This document shows, piece after piece, positions 39,619-50,879 of a stretch of DNA of 64,000 bases; the stretch's first letter is position 1, and every line of letters begins with the position of its first letter. Source of the DNA: Callorhinus ursinus (taxonomy: Eukaryota; Chordata; Mammalia; Carnivora; Otariidae); the NCBI RefSeq assembly GCF_003265705.1, contig NW_020312859.1:2398755-2462754 (forward strand). The letters are read 5' to 3'. The notes under the pieces are model-generated. The model was not told the origin of the DNA. It did no database searches and was given only the letters and a program-made list of their open reading frames with translations. A program made the translations under genes and the position numbers.

Positions 39619-39644
39619 GGTGTGTGTGTGTGTGTGTGTGTGTT
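39619..39644 (+). repeat. (GT)n microsatellite
   Basis: About 12 GT units. Confidence 0.9.
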
Positions 39645-40851
39645 TGGGTCTCCTTTCTGAATATCATCTTCCAACCTGTATTTAGTCAGAATTCTGTGTA
39701 GGAGACAGAAGCAGAAACCACTCAAGATATTTTAAGCAGAGAGGAATTTAATATAGGAAATTAGGTGCTTGCAGACTTGCTGAGAGAGTTGGCATTGCCA
39801 AGTTGGGGAGGGCGGGAAGGGGGCAGGGAGGGAAGGGACAACTCTCATTTTAAAGTCACCACAACTGTGATTGAGAGGTTAAGGGTTGTTAGGGCTACTC
39901 CTGCTGCCCGTGAAGCTGGGGACTGGGCACATCTGGCCACTGACATTTGGTTCAAAAGTAGAGTTCAAAGACCAGAGAGTTGTTGTCTGGCTTGAATAAG
40001 AAGTTGAAATTGTGGGGTAGTCTATGACAGGTCAACTCAGTGAGGTCTTTGATATCCATCTAACCCATTTTGGCTTTTTGTTTTAATGGAACAAAGGCTG
40101 AAATCCTGACTTAGATTGATCGGTATGATCAGAAACAGAGCTCCCACGGCTCTCACTAACTTTGCCACAGAACAGTAGACTGTGTCAGGAGACCAGAATT
40201 CTCCAAGATTGCTGAATTGAATCTTGGTCATATAATCAACTTTGCTCTCATATAAATGAGGTCATTGAGAAGGCAGTCATCATTAACCTAAAGAAAAGGA
40301 AGAAAAAAAAAAGATTATGAATCTGCATTTCAATTTCATGATAAATGAACCAGAAAGAAGTTTCACGGTGTGTCTAGGTTTTGCTTATTTCTACCTGCAG
40401 AGAAAGTGGCAAGGCATTGTCATGCTCCAGTACTTCCTCTAGCCCTGGAAAGTTCTCAGAGCTATCTGCCTCCAGTCTGTTTCTTCAGAGTACCAGCTGG
40501 GCAAAAAGAACCATTAATTTGTTGGGTGTTTGTGTGTGTATTTTAAGAATGATATTTTTTAGCATTTAATTTTCAGTAAGAAAACACCTGCTGTATTCAT
40601 ATTAAATAATATATTTTTGTTACATGGTGATGCACGGGTATACTTTCATTGTAAGAAAACTAAAATATTAAAGATTAAAAATTAAAGTCCCCTGTGATCC
40701 CTGCTCCCCAATGCCATCCCCCATCCCCCTCCCCGAAAGTAACCAAGTAGCAGTTATAGAGCAGAGCTCGTTAGTCATGGTAGGTCAGGTTATGCTGCAA
40801 TAACAAAGATCGTCAAAATCTCAGTGCCTTACAACAACAAAGATTTCTTTC

Positions 40852-41080
40852 TTTTTTTTTTAAAAAAGATTTTATTTGTTTATTTGACAGAGAGAGAGAG
40901 AGATAGAGAGAGCAGATAGAGACCTCACTGAGTTGACCTGTCACAAGCAGGGGGAGTGGGAGAGGGAGAAGCAGGCTTCCTGCAGAGCGGGGAGCCCGAT
41001 GTGGGGCTCGAACCCAGGACCCTGGGATCATGACCTGAGCCGAAGGCAGACACTCAACGACTGAGCCACCCAGGCGCCCC
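40852..41080 (-). mobile_element. Can-SINE with a 24-bp foreign insert
   Basis: T-rich end, (GA)n, ending CTGAGCCACCCAGGCGCCCC. Between the (GA)n and the CAAGCAGGGGGAG segment it carries 24 bp (40920-40943) not found in any other copy here. Confidence 0.93.
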
Positions 41081-41229
41081 ACAGAGATTTATTTCTTGAT
41101 CCTTACATGTTTGTCATGGGTTGGCTGCAGCTGTTTCTCTGGCCATAGGTTGAAGGATCAGCCAGGATGTGCTAATCTCATGGCAGAGGGAAAACAAAGA
41201 ACGGTGGAAGCTTTTAAAGCTTCTGCTTA

Positions 41230-41429
41230 TGGGGCGCCTGGGTGGCTCAGTCGTTAAGCGTCTACCTCCAACTTAGGTCATGATCTCGGGGTCCTGGGAT
41301 GGAGCACCACATCGGGCTCCCTGCTCCGCGGGAAGCCAGCTTCTCTGTCTCCCACTCCCCCTGCTTGTGTTCCCTCTCTTGCTGTGTCTCTCTCTGTCAA
41401 ATAAATAAATAAAATCTTTAAAAATAAAA
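41230..41429 (+). mobile_element. Can-SINE, young
   Basis: GGGGCGCCTGGGTGGCTCAG head, full length, perfect 14-bp target duplication AAAGCTTCTGCTTA (41216-41229, 41430-41443). Confidence 0.95.
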
Positions 41430-41638
41430 AAAGCTTCTGCTTAGAAGTATCACGTCATTTTCACTCACATTTCCTTGGCCAAAGCAAATCATATGGCCAA
41501 GCCCCACTTCAGTAGGGGCAGAGATGTATAATCTTTCCACAGGGAGGGGCAGTGAAAAATTTCCCATAGTTCTATAGAATTCATAAAACTATAGAAATAG
41601 GTATCATTTTAATATAATTTATGATGGTACTGAATCTT

Positions 41639-41842
41639 CTTTTTAAGATTTTATGTATTTATTTGAGACAGAGAGAGAGAGCAAGAGAGTGAGAGAGACT
41701 AAGTGGGGAGAAGGGCAGAGGGAGAGGGAGAAGCAGACTCTCCGCTGAGTAAAGAGCCCGATGTGGGACTCAATCCCAAGCCCCTGAGACCATGACCCAA
41801 GCCAAAGACAGACACTTAACTGACTGAGCCACACAGGCACCC
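41639..41842 (-). mobile_element. Can-SINE
   Basis: TTTTTAAGATTTTATGTATT to GAGCCACACAGGCACCC. Target CTGAATCTT on both sides. Confidence 0.92.
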
Positions 41843-41889
41843 CTGAATCTTACTTTCTGCATGCAAAAATATATCTTAGACGTCTAAGT

Positions 41890-42110
41890 CTTTCCATGTT
41901 ATGCAAATAGATCCATCTCCTTTTTAAACAGCTGCATAATATTCCATAATATGGATGTACTATAGTTTATTTAGCTATTTCCCTATTTGAAGACGTTTAA
42001 ATTGTTTCTAATTTTTTCTTATTGCAAACAAGGGTGTAGCACATATCCTTGCACTTGCCCCATAGGCATATGTGCAAGTGTTTCTCTAGGGTGGGTAAGG
42101 AGAAGTGGAA
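41890..42110 (-). mobile_element. L1M-like fragment
   Basis: CTGCATAATATTCCATAATA, TTATTGCAAACAAGGGTGTA: minus-strand ORF2-like pattern. Confidence 0.55.
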
Positions 42111-42610
42111 TGACTGATGAATATCTCTGAATCTTAATATGGCACACTCACAGGAGAATTCCAAAGAGAGTTTAACAAAGACTGTTTACAAAGAATAGTG
42201 CAGCGCTCCAGGGCTGGTAACCGCGGAGCTATCACCAGCCCTGGGCCAGAAGGAGCAAGGTGAGAGAGCCGGGAGTAGAACGGGGAGGGGAGTCATGTGG
42301 AATGGGATGGGTGAAGCCAGCCCAGTATGGCCCCACAAGGAAGGAGCTGAGGGAATAAATGGCTCAAATCACTCTTTTCCCTCTGGTCTGCTACTGGGAA
42401 CTGAACCAGATGACTGAGGACAGGGAGTCTGTTGCTATAGCCCATGCAGGCCTGCCCCCTACCCTAGGACACGGAGGAGGAGGGGAGAATAGAGAGCCAA
42501 TCTGGAGAACCAAATAGAAGACATCCCCCCCCCACTCTCCTACCCACAGGACAAGAAATGACTTGTTTGCCAGTATCATAAGCAAAAAGCAATACTTAAA
42601 AGTGCATTTT

Positions 42611-42718
42611 GGGGGCACCCGGCTGGCTCAGTTGGTAGAGCACGAGACTATTGATCTCAGGGTTATGAGTTCAAGCCCCACACTGGGTGTGGAGCCTACT
42701 TAATTAAAAAAAAAAAAG
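42611..42718 (+). mobile_element. Can-SINE, short older subfamily
   Basis: GGGCACCCGGCTGGCTCAGT, AGCCCCACACTGGGTGTGGA, then poly(A). Confidence 0.9.
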
Positions 42719-43517
42719 GTGCTCTAATTATTAGCAAGGACATCTGCTGATAATTCAGGGACACAGATTGTCTCTTCTTCTCTGGATACTGCTTCGGGAA
42801 TTGTGTAATCATATTTGGGCCAGGGGACAGGAAGAGCTGAGAAATGGGTCTGGTGGCATCTTTCAAGTCCTGGATCAAGCCTTACCCAAGGCTGCACATG
42901 ACTATTTGGTAACATGAGCCAATGAATTCCCTTTTCTTTCAGAAAATTTTGTTGTGGGTGTGATATGCACGTGTGTTGGTCACTCATAACTGAAAGACCT
43001 TCAACTGATCTGAGATTTGAACCCCATTCTTTGTATACTGTATCATGTTTTGTGTATGTTTTGTGCATATAAATTTAGGGCTGAATGAGACCGTAGATCA
43101 TTCTATTCCAATTCTTTCATTTTCATTTATATATTCAAAGGTTTAAACATACAAAATCATAAGGCAGTAATGAGACAAATCTCTTGTCAGTTTTGTTTCT
43201 AATTTTAAATGGTAAAGATGCAGAACATTGTAAATAAAATTGAAATCACTTTCATATCCTTCCTCAGTTCATCTCCCCAGGGGAAACCACTATCTGGAAT
43301 TGGTTATATATTTTTTCCCACCGTATTTTAATTGTTTTATCACATACATTTATATCTATGAACAATACGTAGAATTGCTTTCTGGATTTAAAATTTTTTA
43401 TATGAATGCCATCTTGTTATATGTAACATTGTGTACTTTGCTTTTACCATTCAGCATTAGGGTTTCAAGACCTAAACATGCTCATACTCACAGATATGGT
43501 TAATTTTCACTGTTGTG

Positions 43518-43712
43518 GGGGTGCCAGGGTGGCTCAGTCGGTTAAGCGTCTGCCTCTGGCTCAGGTCGTGATCCCAGCATCCACATTGGGCTCTTTGCTC
43601 AGCGGGGAGCCTGCTTCTCCCTCCCCCTCTCCCTCTGCCTGCCACTCTGCCTGCTTCTGCTCTCTCTGTCAAATAAATAAAATCTTAAAAAAAATTTAAA
43701 AAAAATTTTTTT
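43518..43712 (+). mobile_element. Can-SINE, unit 1 of a dimer
   Basis: Preceded by TTTTCACTGTTGTG (43504-43517); GGGTGCCAGGGTGGCTCAGT head (5' edge). Ends in A/T-rich sequence with a partial target copy TTTTTTTCAG. Confidence 0.92.
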
Positions 43713-43713
43713 C

Positions 43714-43913
43714 AGGGAGTGCCTAGGTGGCTCAGTCATTGGGTGTCTGCCTTCTGCTCGGGTCATGGTCCCAGGGTCCTGGGATTGAGCCCCACATCGG
43801 GCTCCCTGCTCCATGGGAAGCCTGCTTCTCCCTCTCCCCCTCCCCCTGCTGTGTTCCCTCTCTTGCTGTATCTATCTCTGTCAAATGAATAAATAAAATC
43901 TTTAAAAAAATTT
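43714..43913 (+). mobile_element. Can-SINE, unit 2 of a dimer
   Basis: GGAGTGCCTAGGTGGCTCAG head (5' edge); followed by TTTTCACTGTTGTG (43914-43927), the same 14 bp as before unit 1. Confidence 0.92.
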
Positions 43914-44403
43914 TTTTCACTGTTGTGACAGTACTCCGTTGCCTGAATATATCACAACGTATTTATCTAATCTATTTCCATAACACACATTGAGATTATA
44001 AGTTGTTTCCTCAAAGCTGCAATGAACATTCTAGAAGATCTCATGGGACACACTCGCAAGAATGTCTCTAGGGTATATATTTAAAAGTTGAGCTGCTATA
44101 TCATAATATATGCACATTTTCCAGCCTTACCACAAATCGTTAATTTACGTTGATTGTACCAAGTTACAGTTCCACCAGCATTGTATGAAAATCCCTGTTC
44201 TCTCCATATCTACATCAACACCTGGAATTATTAGGCTTTTTGATTTTGCCAATTTGATTGGCGTGTATCTGCTTGTCTTAATTTGCATTTCTCTTATTCC
44301 TAGTGAAGGTAAGCATCTTTTCCTATGTTTATTGATGATTCTGCTTCCTCTTCCAACCTTCTCACTGTACCAATGGAAGAAATATGACAAAGATCACACA
44401 GTT

Positions 44404-44594
44404 TGGGGCGCCTGGGTGGCTCAGTTGGTTAAGCGTCTGCCTTCGGCTCAGGTCATGATCCCAGTGTCCTGAGATCAAGCCCTGCGTTGGGCTCCCTGCT
44501 CAATGGGGAGCCCGCTTCTCCCTCTCTTTCTTTACCCCACTCCCTGCTCATGCTCTCTCTCTCTCAAATAAATAAATAAAATCTTAAAAAAAAA
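44404..44594 (+). mobile_element. Can-SINE, young
   Basis: Perfect 15-bp target duplication AAAGATCACACAGTT (44389-44403, 44595-44609). Confidence 0.95.
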
Positions 44595-44697
44595 AAAGAT
44601 CACACAGTTCATCAGCAATAGTGCTGGGTTTAAAACTTGGGTTTTCTAACTCCAATCTCCCCAACAGAAAGTGAATTTTTAAAAATCAATTACTCCA

Positions 44698-44910
44698 GGG
44701 GCGCCTGGGTGGCTCAGTCATTAAGCGTCTGCCTTAGGCTCAGGTCATGGTCCCAGGGTCCTGGGATCGAGCCCCGCATCGAGCCCCACATCGGGCTCCC
44801 TGCTCCGCGGGAAGCCTGCTTCTCCCTCCCTCACTCCCCCTGCTTGTGTTCCCTCTCTCGCTGTGTCTCTCTCTGTCAAATAAATAAATAAAATCTTCAA
44901 AAAAATCAAA
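44698..44910 (+). mobile_element. Can-SINE with internal duplication
   Basis: Target AAAATCAATTACTCCA / AAAATCAGTTACTCCA. The segment ATCGAGCCCCGC / ATCGAGCCCCAC is doubled at the B-box region. Confidence 0.95.
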
Positions 44911-45059
44911 AAAATCAGTTACTCCAATGCATTAGTCAAGTTTGTGGCCCTCAATCCTTCTGTTCCTTATCTGAGGATGTGACGAATCACTGAACAACTG
45001 CCCAGCTAGCCGAACATTGCATTTTACTTTTTTGTTAATGGCTTGGAACCCATGAAATA

Positions 45060-45660
45060 ATCTTTATATTATTTCTGTATGAACTGGTGAAAACACACCG
45101 GTTTTTGCAGCTGGATGGCAGGCCTGGCCTGAGCCACAGGTTCATTGAGCCGATGGTGGGCAGAACCACTTTCGCGATTTTAGTGCCCCTCCCGCTGTGC
45201 ATGCCACTGATGTGTCTACCTACCAGCTGTTCCCCTTATTTGAGCAGCACTGCAGATAAGATAGGTGCCTGGCTCCATAGTGGAAACCGTGGCATGCTGC
45301 CCAGAAGCCGCATTCCGGGACCAAGGCACTTAATCCCCCAGCTGCTGGGAGCATTGGCGGCTGACGGTGCTCAACTGAGTCCCTCTTGGGGACTTGCCCT
45401 TGGCTGAAGAGCTCAACCTAGCCCAAGTACTGCATCCAATGACTAAATGAAGTGGGAGTCCCAAGGTCCAGCCTCCTTGCCATCCCCGCTCCGTACTCCT
45501 CCCCTCCTCCCCCCAGGGTGGGCATCAGCTGAGGCCTCCCATAAGGCTGCATTGCAGTTTGACTTGTCCCTTCCAACTGTGCTCCCGAGAGCACTCTGCA
45601 GTAAGCTTTCTGCATGCACACCTCCACGTTAGAGCCTGATTCCTGGGGAACCTCACCCTC
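45060..45660. other. Intergenic DNA, nothing recognised
   Basis: No exon or confident repeat; moderate GC. Open frames here are short and have no family resemblance. Confidence 0.4.
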
Positions 45661-45674
45661 AATAGGCTCTGAAG

Positions 45675-45885
45675 TCACACCGAGCTGGGTTTGAGTCTTA
45701 TCTCAAATACCCACTAGCTATATGGCTTCACGCACTATGAATCCACTGTAAGCCTCTGTAAGTCTCAGATTTTTAATCTCTAAAGATGCAATAATAGTAG
45801 TATCTGCCTCTTCTAGTGACAGCAGAGGATGAAGAGAAATAATGCATGTAAAGCACTTAGCACGGTATCCGGCGCATGTTAGATT
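45675..45885 (+). mobile_element. MIR element
   Basis: AAGTCACACCGAGCTGGGTT near the start, AAAGCACTTAGCACGGTATC near the end. Confidence 0.65.
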
Positions 45886-46099
45886 TTGCTGAAATGTACC
45901 CCCCCCAACCCCGCCCCGTTGACTCAGCTCCTTGCGGGCATTTCCAGAAGCCTGCGTCCCCACGCGCCACTAAAGCAGAAACAGACCTGTTGTGCTACCT
46001 TATGTCCAGCAGATGGCGCCAGCGGACAATGCTGCAATGCTGTCCCTCGCGGTTACAATTTCCACTACTCACAGATTATATATACATCAGTTTCCCATT

Positions 46100-48240
46100 G
46101 CATTAGCTCATTTGATTCTCCTTCATCAACTATTTACCAAGTGCTGACTATTCTATTGTTTATTCTTTCATCCCTTCCCCAACAAATGCTTGCTGAGCAC
46201 TTACTCCCGCCGAAGGGCAGCTTTAAATCTCTTCCAAAGCGTCATAGTGATTAAGAAACAACAACAAAAGAAATAAAATTACCAGCCTCTGCTGGAAGGC
46301 TGGATTGTGAGATGAAAAGACAAGTTTTAGACACTGGTATTGCGCCGGTGCCAGATCGTTCAGGAAAGAGGCTGTTTTAATAAAGTTGTAAAGCTTGATT
46401 GAGGAAATGTATGTCAAGTGACTGGTTACGCGGGAAGCTCTCACTAAATGATAAATATTTATTACTAATAATACTACTACTACTACCAATCAATGGTTCT
46501 TATGATCTTCTCTGATGTAATTGCTAAGGGCAAGGTTTTATTAGAGGCAATCTACAGAGACATTTGATTATTTGGGGGTTACAAGAGGATCCAGAACTCT
46601 GAAAGCAAAGAGAACACCAAGTCAGGGAAAGGGACGCACAGATGAACTCAGTAAAATTTGTTGAATGGATGGCTAAGGGGGATTCTCTTCTAACAGCAAG
46701 AGTTACATTCATGATTCCAACAAGCATTTATGGAGACCAACTCTGACCGTGGCACTGGGCTTGCTGTTGGATCCAGAGAGCTGAATAAGCATCCTGTGTG
46801 TTTTCAAGGCGCTCCTAGTGCAAAGGTGGAAAGCCAAGGTACCTAAGGGTCTAACCTGGTGATGGAAATGAGGGAAGTGGATGAGGTATGAAGAGGGAAC
46901 ATGGGTAAAATAAATATTTTACTTTCTTCCTTAATCCACTATAAAAAAAAAACAAACCCAGTATTGCAAGAGTTATGACAAATAGCTCTGATATGAGGCT
47001 TTAATGCAGAGACCATAGGGCATGGTGGGGACTGCAGAGAAATAGAGGAACCATGCTCAATCCAAAGGGGGCTGCTGCCTCAAGGGTGAAGGACTGTACC
47101 CATCTTACTGGATTTCCAATTTGTCAAGAGAAGCCAGAAGTTGGAATTTTTATGCGCAATCTCTTAATTTTTAATTTTTGGCAATGACAGCAAAAAAAAA
47201 AAAAAAAAGTAAAAACTCCATGTGGGCCCAAATAGTGCAGGCCAAATAAAATATAACTCTGTCTGAATGCCACATCTGAGCCTTAGGGTCCAGTGTATGA
47301 TCTCCAGTCCAATTGGAAAGACAGATGGGTGTATGGGCAATTTTGACACAGCTTGATAAGTTTAAAAACGGCAAGATGGGATGTGGTGGGTACACAGAAG
47401 AGCTGGGGGCGGTGTGTGTGGGGGGGCATTGTGATCTTTGAGAAGGAGAAGACGCCTGATCTGAGTCCTAGAGGAAGGGCCCAACTGGCCCAGGAACTGA
47501 GGTCTGGCAATCCAGTCAGAGGGAATAGCACAGGGCAGTTCAGGAGCCCCTGGACCGGCAAGGCTCAGGTGTCAGATGGGGCAGGGAGCAGGGGGAGATG
47601 AAGCTGAGGAGGTGGGCAGGACCAGATGGAGGGTGGCCTTAACCATATCATCTGTGTTCAATGATTTCTTAGTTTTCCCTCCTTGGTATTTCTGCTGTTT
47701 TGGATAGAAAACCAAAGGTTGCGTCTGTGTCCCCAAAACAGCCATTTCCTGTGATAAGAAGCTCTTTCAGCTCTCAAAGTTGGCAACACCCCTCTTTCTC
47801 CTTTCCCCGCTTTGGCTCACCCTCATCTGTGCCTCACTCTGATCCCCACAGTATTAAAGAAAATAAATACTTTTGACCTTTGTCAGAACACCTTGGACTT
47901 GCCAGCACAAAAAGAAACAAATTTGCACAGGAGGAAATGATTCCGTCCCTCCCAAATGAATGCTTCTCTATGTCCAGGGCCAAATTCGGTTCTGATTCAG
48001 AGACCGTAGGGGTGGCCAGCAGGGCTGGTCAGCAGGGCCCTGGGCGGGAAGAGAGGAGCCCATTCTAGTTCTGGTCCTGTGGACTGACTCCTTGTGTAGC
48101 TGTGGATATGAGCAGGCCACTCGTGCCTAAGCAGGTGGGTTGGACGGTCTCCCAGAACCTTCTCTGTCAGGACCTGGGGCCCAGATCTCTGTGCACAGAG
48201 CCAATCTGGACCTGAGGTCTGTGATGTGTCGCCAATCTAA
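46100..48240. other. Intergenic DNA with weak L2-like pieces
   Basis: 46690-46820 (CAACAAGCATTTATGGAGAC) and 47340-47560 look like L2 remnants. No coding exon seen. Confidence 0.4.
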
Positions 48241-48423
48241 CCCGTGTGTGCTGCATGTCAGGCGTCCTGCCAGGCTCTTGTCATACATGATTTCACGTAA
48301 TCCTCATAAAAGTCTCACCCCACTTTATAAAAAAAGAAGCCGAAGTCTGGGAAAGTGGCCCAACATGGTGAAGCTTGTATGTGCGACCTCAAAGACTATG
48401 TTATTTGAAACAAAATGGAGTTC

Positions 48424-48925
48424 ATTGTGATGGTGAGTTCTCTGTGTCAACCTGACTGGGCTGAGGGATGGCCAGAGAGCTGGTAAAATGTTCTCCCTGG
48501 GTGTGTCTGCGAGGGTGTCTCTGGAAGTGATTAGCATTTGAATCCGGAGACTAAATAAAGAAGATCAACCTTGCCAATGGTGTTGGGAGGGGGGAATCAC
48601 TCAATCTGTTGAGGGCCTAAATAGAATAAAAAGACAGAGGGAGGGTGCGTTTGCTCTCTCTTCCTGAGCTGGGCCATCTTTCTTCTCCCGCCCTTGGACA
48701 CTGGCACTCCCGGTTCTTAGCTCTTTAGACTCAGACCAGGACTTACACCATCTGCTCCCTCGGGTCCCAGGCCTTTGGTCTCTTACACCACTGGCTTTCC
48801 TGGTTTCCAGCCTACAGACATCAGGTTGTGTGTGTGTGTGTGAGCCAATTCCTGCAATAAGTCTCTCTCCTTCTCTCTCAGACACACACAGGTACAGACA
48901 CATCTGTTCTCCGGAGAGCCCTGTG
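48424..48925 (+). mobile_element. ERVL-type solo LTR
   Basis: GTGTCAACCTGACTGGGCTG, TGGGTGTGTCTGCGAGGGTG, GAGCCAATTCCTGCAATAAG (poly(A)-signal region). LTR only; no internal genes. Subfamily not assigned. Confidence 0.65.
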
Positions 48926-49329
48926 AATATGTCCACACACGTGATAACATATCAAACAGCACGGGACCGTTTACCATGAAAAGCAAACTCTCGTGCCCAT
49001 CTCCCAACTCCCTTGGGGCAACCTCTTGTACTCATTTTGATTTTCTAGTGATAATCTCCCTAAATGTGAACAATAGCTAGACAATATTTACTGCCTGTAA
49101 AGTTTACTTATACTCTCTGCTTTCTTCTACCATTGATATTTATATACTTACTTGTAGTTCTCATTTCTCCCCGTAAGGTCAATAAACCTAACCTCTATTT
49201 TCTTCTTCCATAACGTGGACAATCCCTTTTGACGCCCAAAGGGGAAGGCATGAGCAGTATTTTTTTTTCAGTCTTTCCTCCCGGCTTCTATTTTCCACCT
49301 TTTGTCAGCTTCGCTGATTTCAGGAGTTC

Positions 49330-49665
49330 CCCACCCCCTTTTAGTTGCGTGTAACCATGTGACTAGTGCTTGCCGAGGGGTTGTGGGAGGGAGTGATCTT
49401 TGTCACTCTCGGCTGGAGCGTCTAACGGCTGAGGGAGTTCCATGCCCTGCACGAAGACACGCATGCTCTCCTGCTTCTTGCTACACCTAGCAACATTCCA
49501 CATGGAAGAGCCTCCGTTCGTCTGGGTCCCAGGAGAGCAGAGCACCCCCACCCATAGACCGTCAACGTGTAGTATGAGGGAGATGTAAATCTTTGTTGTC
49601 CTAAGCCTCTGAGATTTTGGGGGTTATTTATTACTGCGGCATAACCAAGCATATCCTAACTGATG
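49330..49665 (+). mobile_element. MaLR-type (MLT1-like) LTR, partial
   Basis: TCTTTGTTGTCCTAAGCCTC, TGAGATTTTGGGGGTTATTT, GCATATCCTAACTGATGCA match the 3' end of MLT1-type LTRs. Confidence 0.6.
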
Positions 49666-49911
49666 CAGTGAACATTATTATATTCTGTCCTGCAAACATA
49701 ACCAAGACTTCCATGTTTTGTCCATACCTTAAAAACACAGATTACAAAAAAAGACAAACTTTCTCTTGTCCTGGCAAGTCTGAAAATGTCTTAAATTTAC
49801 CCTCCTACTTGATTACACTTGGCCAGGAATAGAGTTTTAGGTTAGAAATCTCAGAACTTTTAATATACTACATTATGGGCATTTGGCTTTTCACTTCTGA
49901 TGAGAAATCCT

Positions 49912-50105
49912 CCTTCTTCTTCTTCTTCTTCTTCTTCTTCTTCTTCTTCTTCTTCTTCTTCTTCTTCTTTTTGTTTTTTGTTTTTTAGGTAGGCTCCATG
50001 CCCAGTGTGGAGGCCAACATGGGGCTCAAACTCACGACCCTGAGATCAAGACCTGAGCTGAGATCAAGAGTCAGCCACTTAACCAACGAATCACCCAGGT
50101 GCCCC
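49912..50105 (-). mobile_element. Can-SINE (older) with (GAA)n-expanded tail
   Basis: Minus-strand SINE ending AATCACCCAGGTGCCCC. Its 3' tail is the (CTT)19 tract. Target TTCTGATGAGAAATC / TTCTGATGGGAAATC encloses both, so the triplet repeat grew inside the SINE tail. Confidence 0.88.
49913..49969 (+). repeat. (CTT)19 / (GAA)19 trinucleotide repeat
   Basis: 57 bp of uninterrupted CTT units, at the tail of the SINE. Confidence 0.97.
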
Positions 50106-50219
50106 GTTCTGATGGGAAATCTAATACCGGTCTGAGTCTTTTTTCTTCATAGATGAATATATTTTTAATCCATGAAAAACTTTTAGAATCTTTAAAATGT
50201 ATTGTATCTGACACAGTCT

Positions 50220-50244
50220 CTTAACTGAGCCACCCAGGTGCCCC
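50220..50244 (-). mobile_element. Orphan Can-SINE head fragment
   Basis: TTAACTGAGCCACCCAGGTG then CCCC; only the first 25 bp of the element, with no body or tail. Confidence 0.7.
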
Positions 50245-50879
50245 TCTCTCTGTCTTTTCCATCTGCATCTTTTTGTTCTATGTTAGGAGGACTTTCTTCA
50301 ATTTCGATTTCAACCATCTATCAGTTTTCATTTTAGCAATAACATATGAGGCATTTTAACACATATTGATGTAAGTATATCAAACAAAAAAAGCATGAAT
50401 CATAAGTGTACAAATGGATGAATTATCACAGCCAGAGAACAAGACCGAGTCAAGAAATAGCTTCTTACCAGCAAGAAGTTGGCCCCCTGTGCTTTTCCCA
50501 ATCACTACCTATCCCTTTTCCCCGGAGATTACCCATTCTTCTGTTCTAACACTGTCAATTAATTCCTTTTGTTTTTGGAACTTTATATAAATGGAGCGAG
50601 TCATTCATCCTCTTGAGGGATAAATGTTTCCTCAGCTGTAAACTGTGAGTGAAGATACAACTGAAAGAATGTGCTAGATTACAGGTGCCTAGTATGTGTT
50701 TGTTAAGTCTGTAAGACCCATTGTGCCCCAAATCGTTCTCACATATTTATCTTACCTCTCGTGGACTTGGCATAAAAACAGGTAAGGCAGTCAATTAACC
50801 AGACAACTTATGGCTCTGGGATCTGATGTCAGGCAGACTGGGAGGTGGAAGGCCACTCAGTAGGAAGGGGGATATTTCT

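Larger units (their letters stand above)
40775..41600 (-). mobile_element. Old LTR-like repeat interrupted by two SINEs
   Basis: ATGCTGCAATAACAAAGATC, GGGTTGGCTGCAGCTGTTTC, TCATGGCAGAGGGAAAACAA follow the pattern of a minus-strand LTR-type repeat. The SINEs at 40852-41080 and 41230-41429 split it. Family uncertain. Confidence 0.4.
43090..44360 (-). mobile_element. Old L1 (L1M-type), minus strand, interrupted
   Basis: GTTTCCTCAAAGCTGCAATG, AGTTACAGTTCCACCAGCAT, TGTCTTAATTTGCATTTCTC. Interrupted by the SINE dimer at 43518-43913. Confidence 0.6.

Noticed and set aside
44110..44472. 120-codon plus-strand frame
   Set aside because: Lies in antisense of an old L1 and ends in a SINE head; no gene-like features.
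45060..45420. Possible processed pseudogene or exon (106-codon frame)
   Set aside because: No recognisable protein family, splice sites or poly(A) tail; frame length is within chance.
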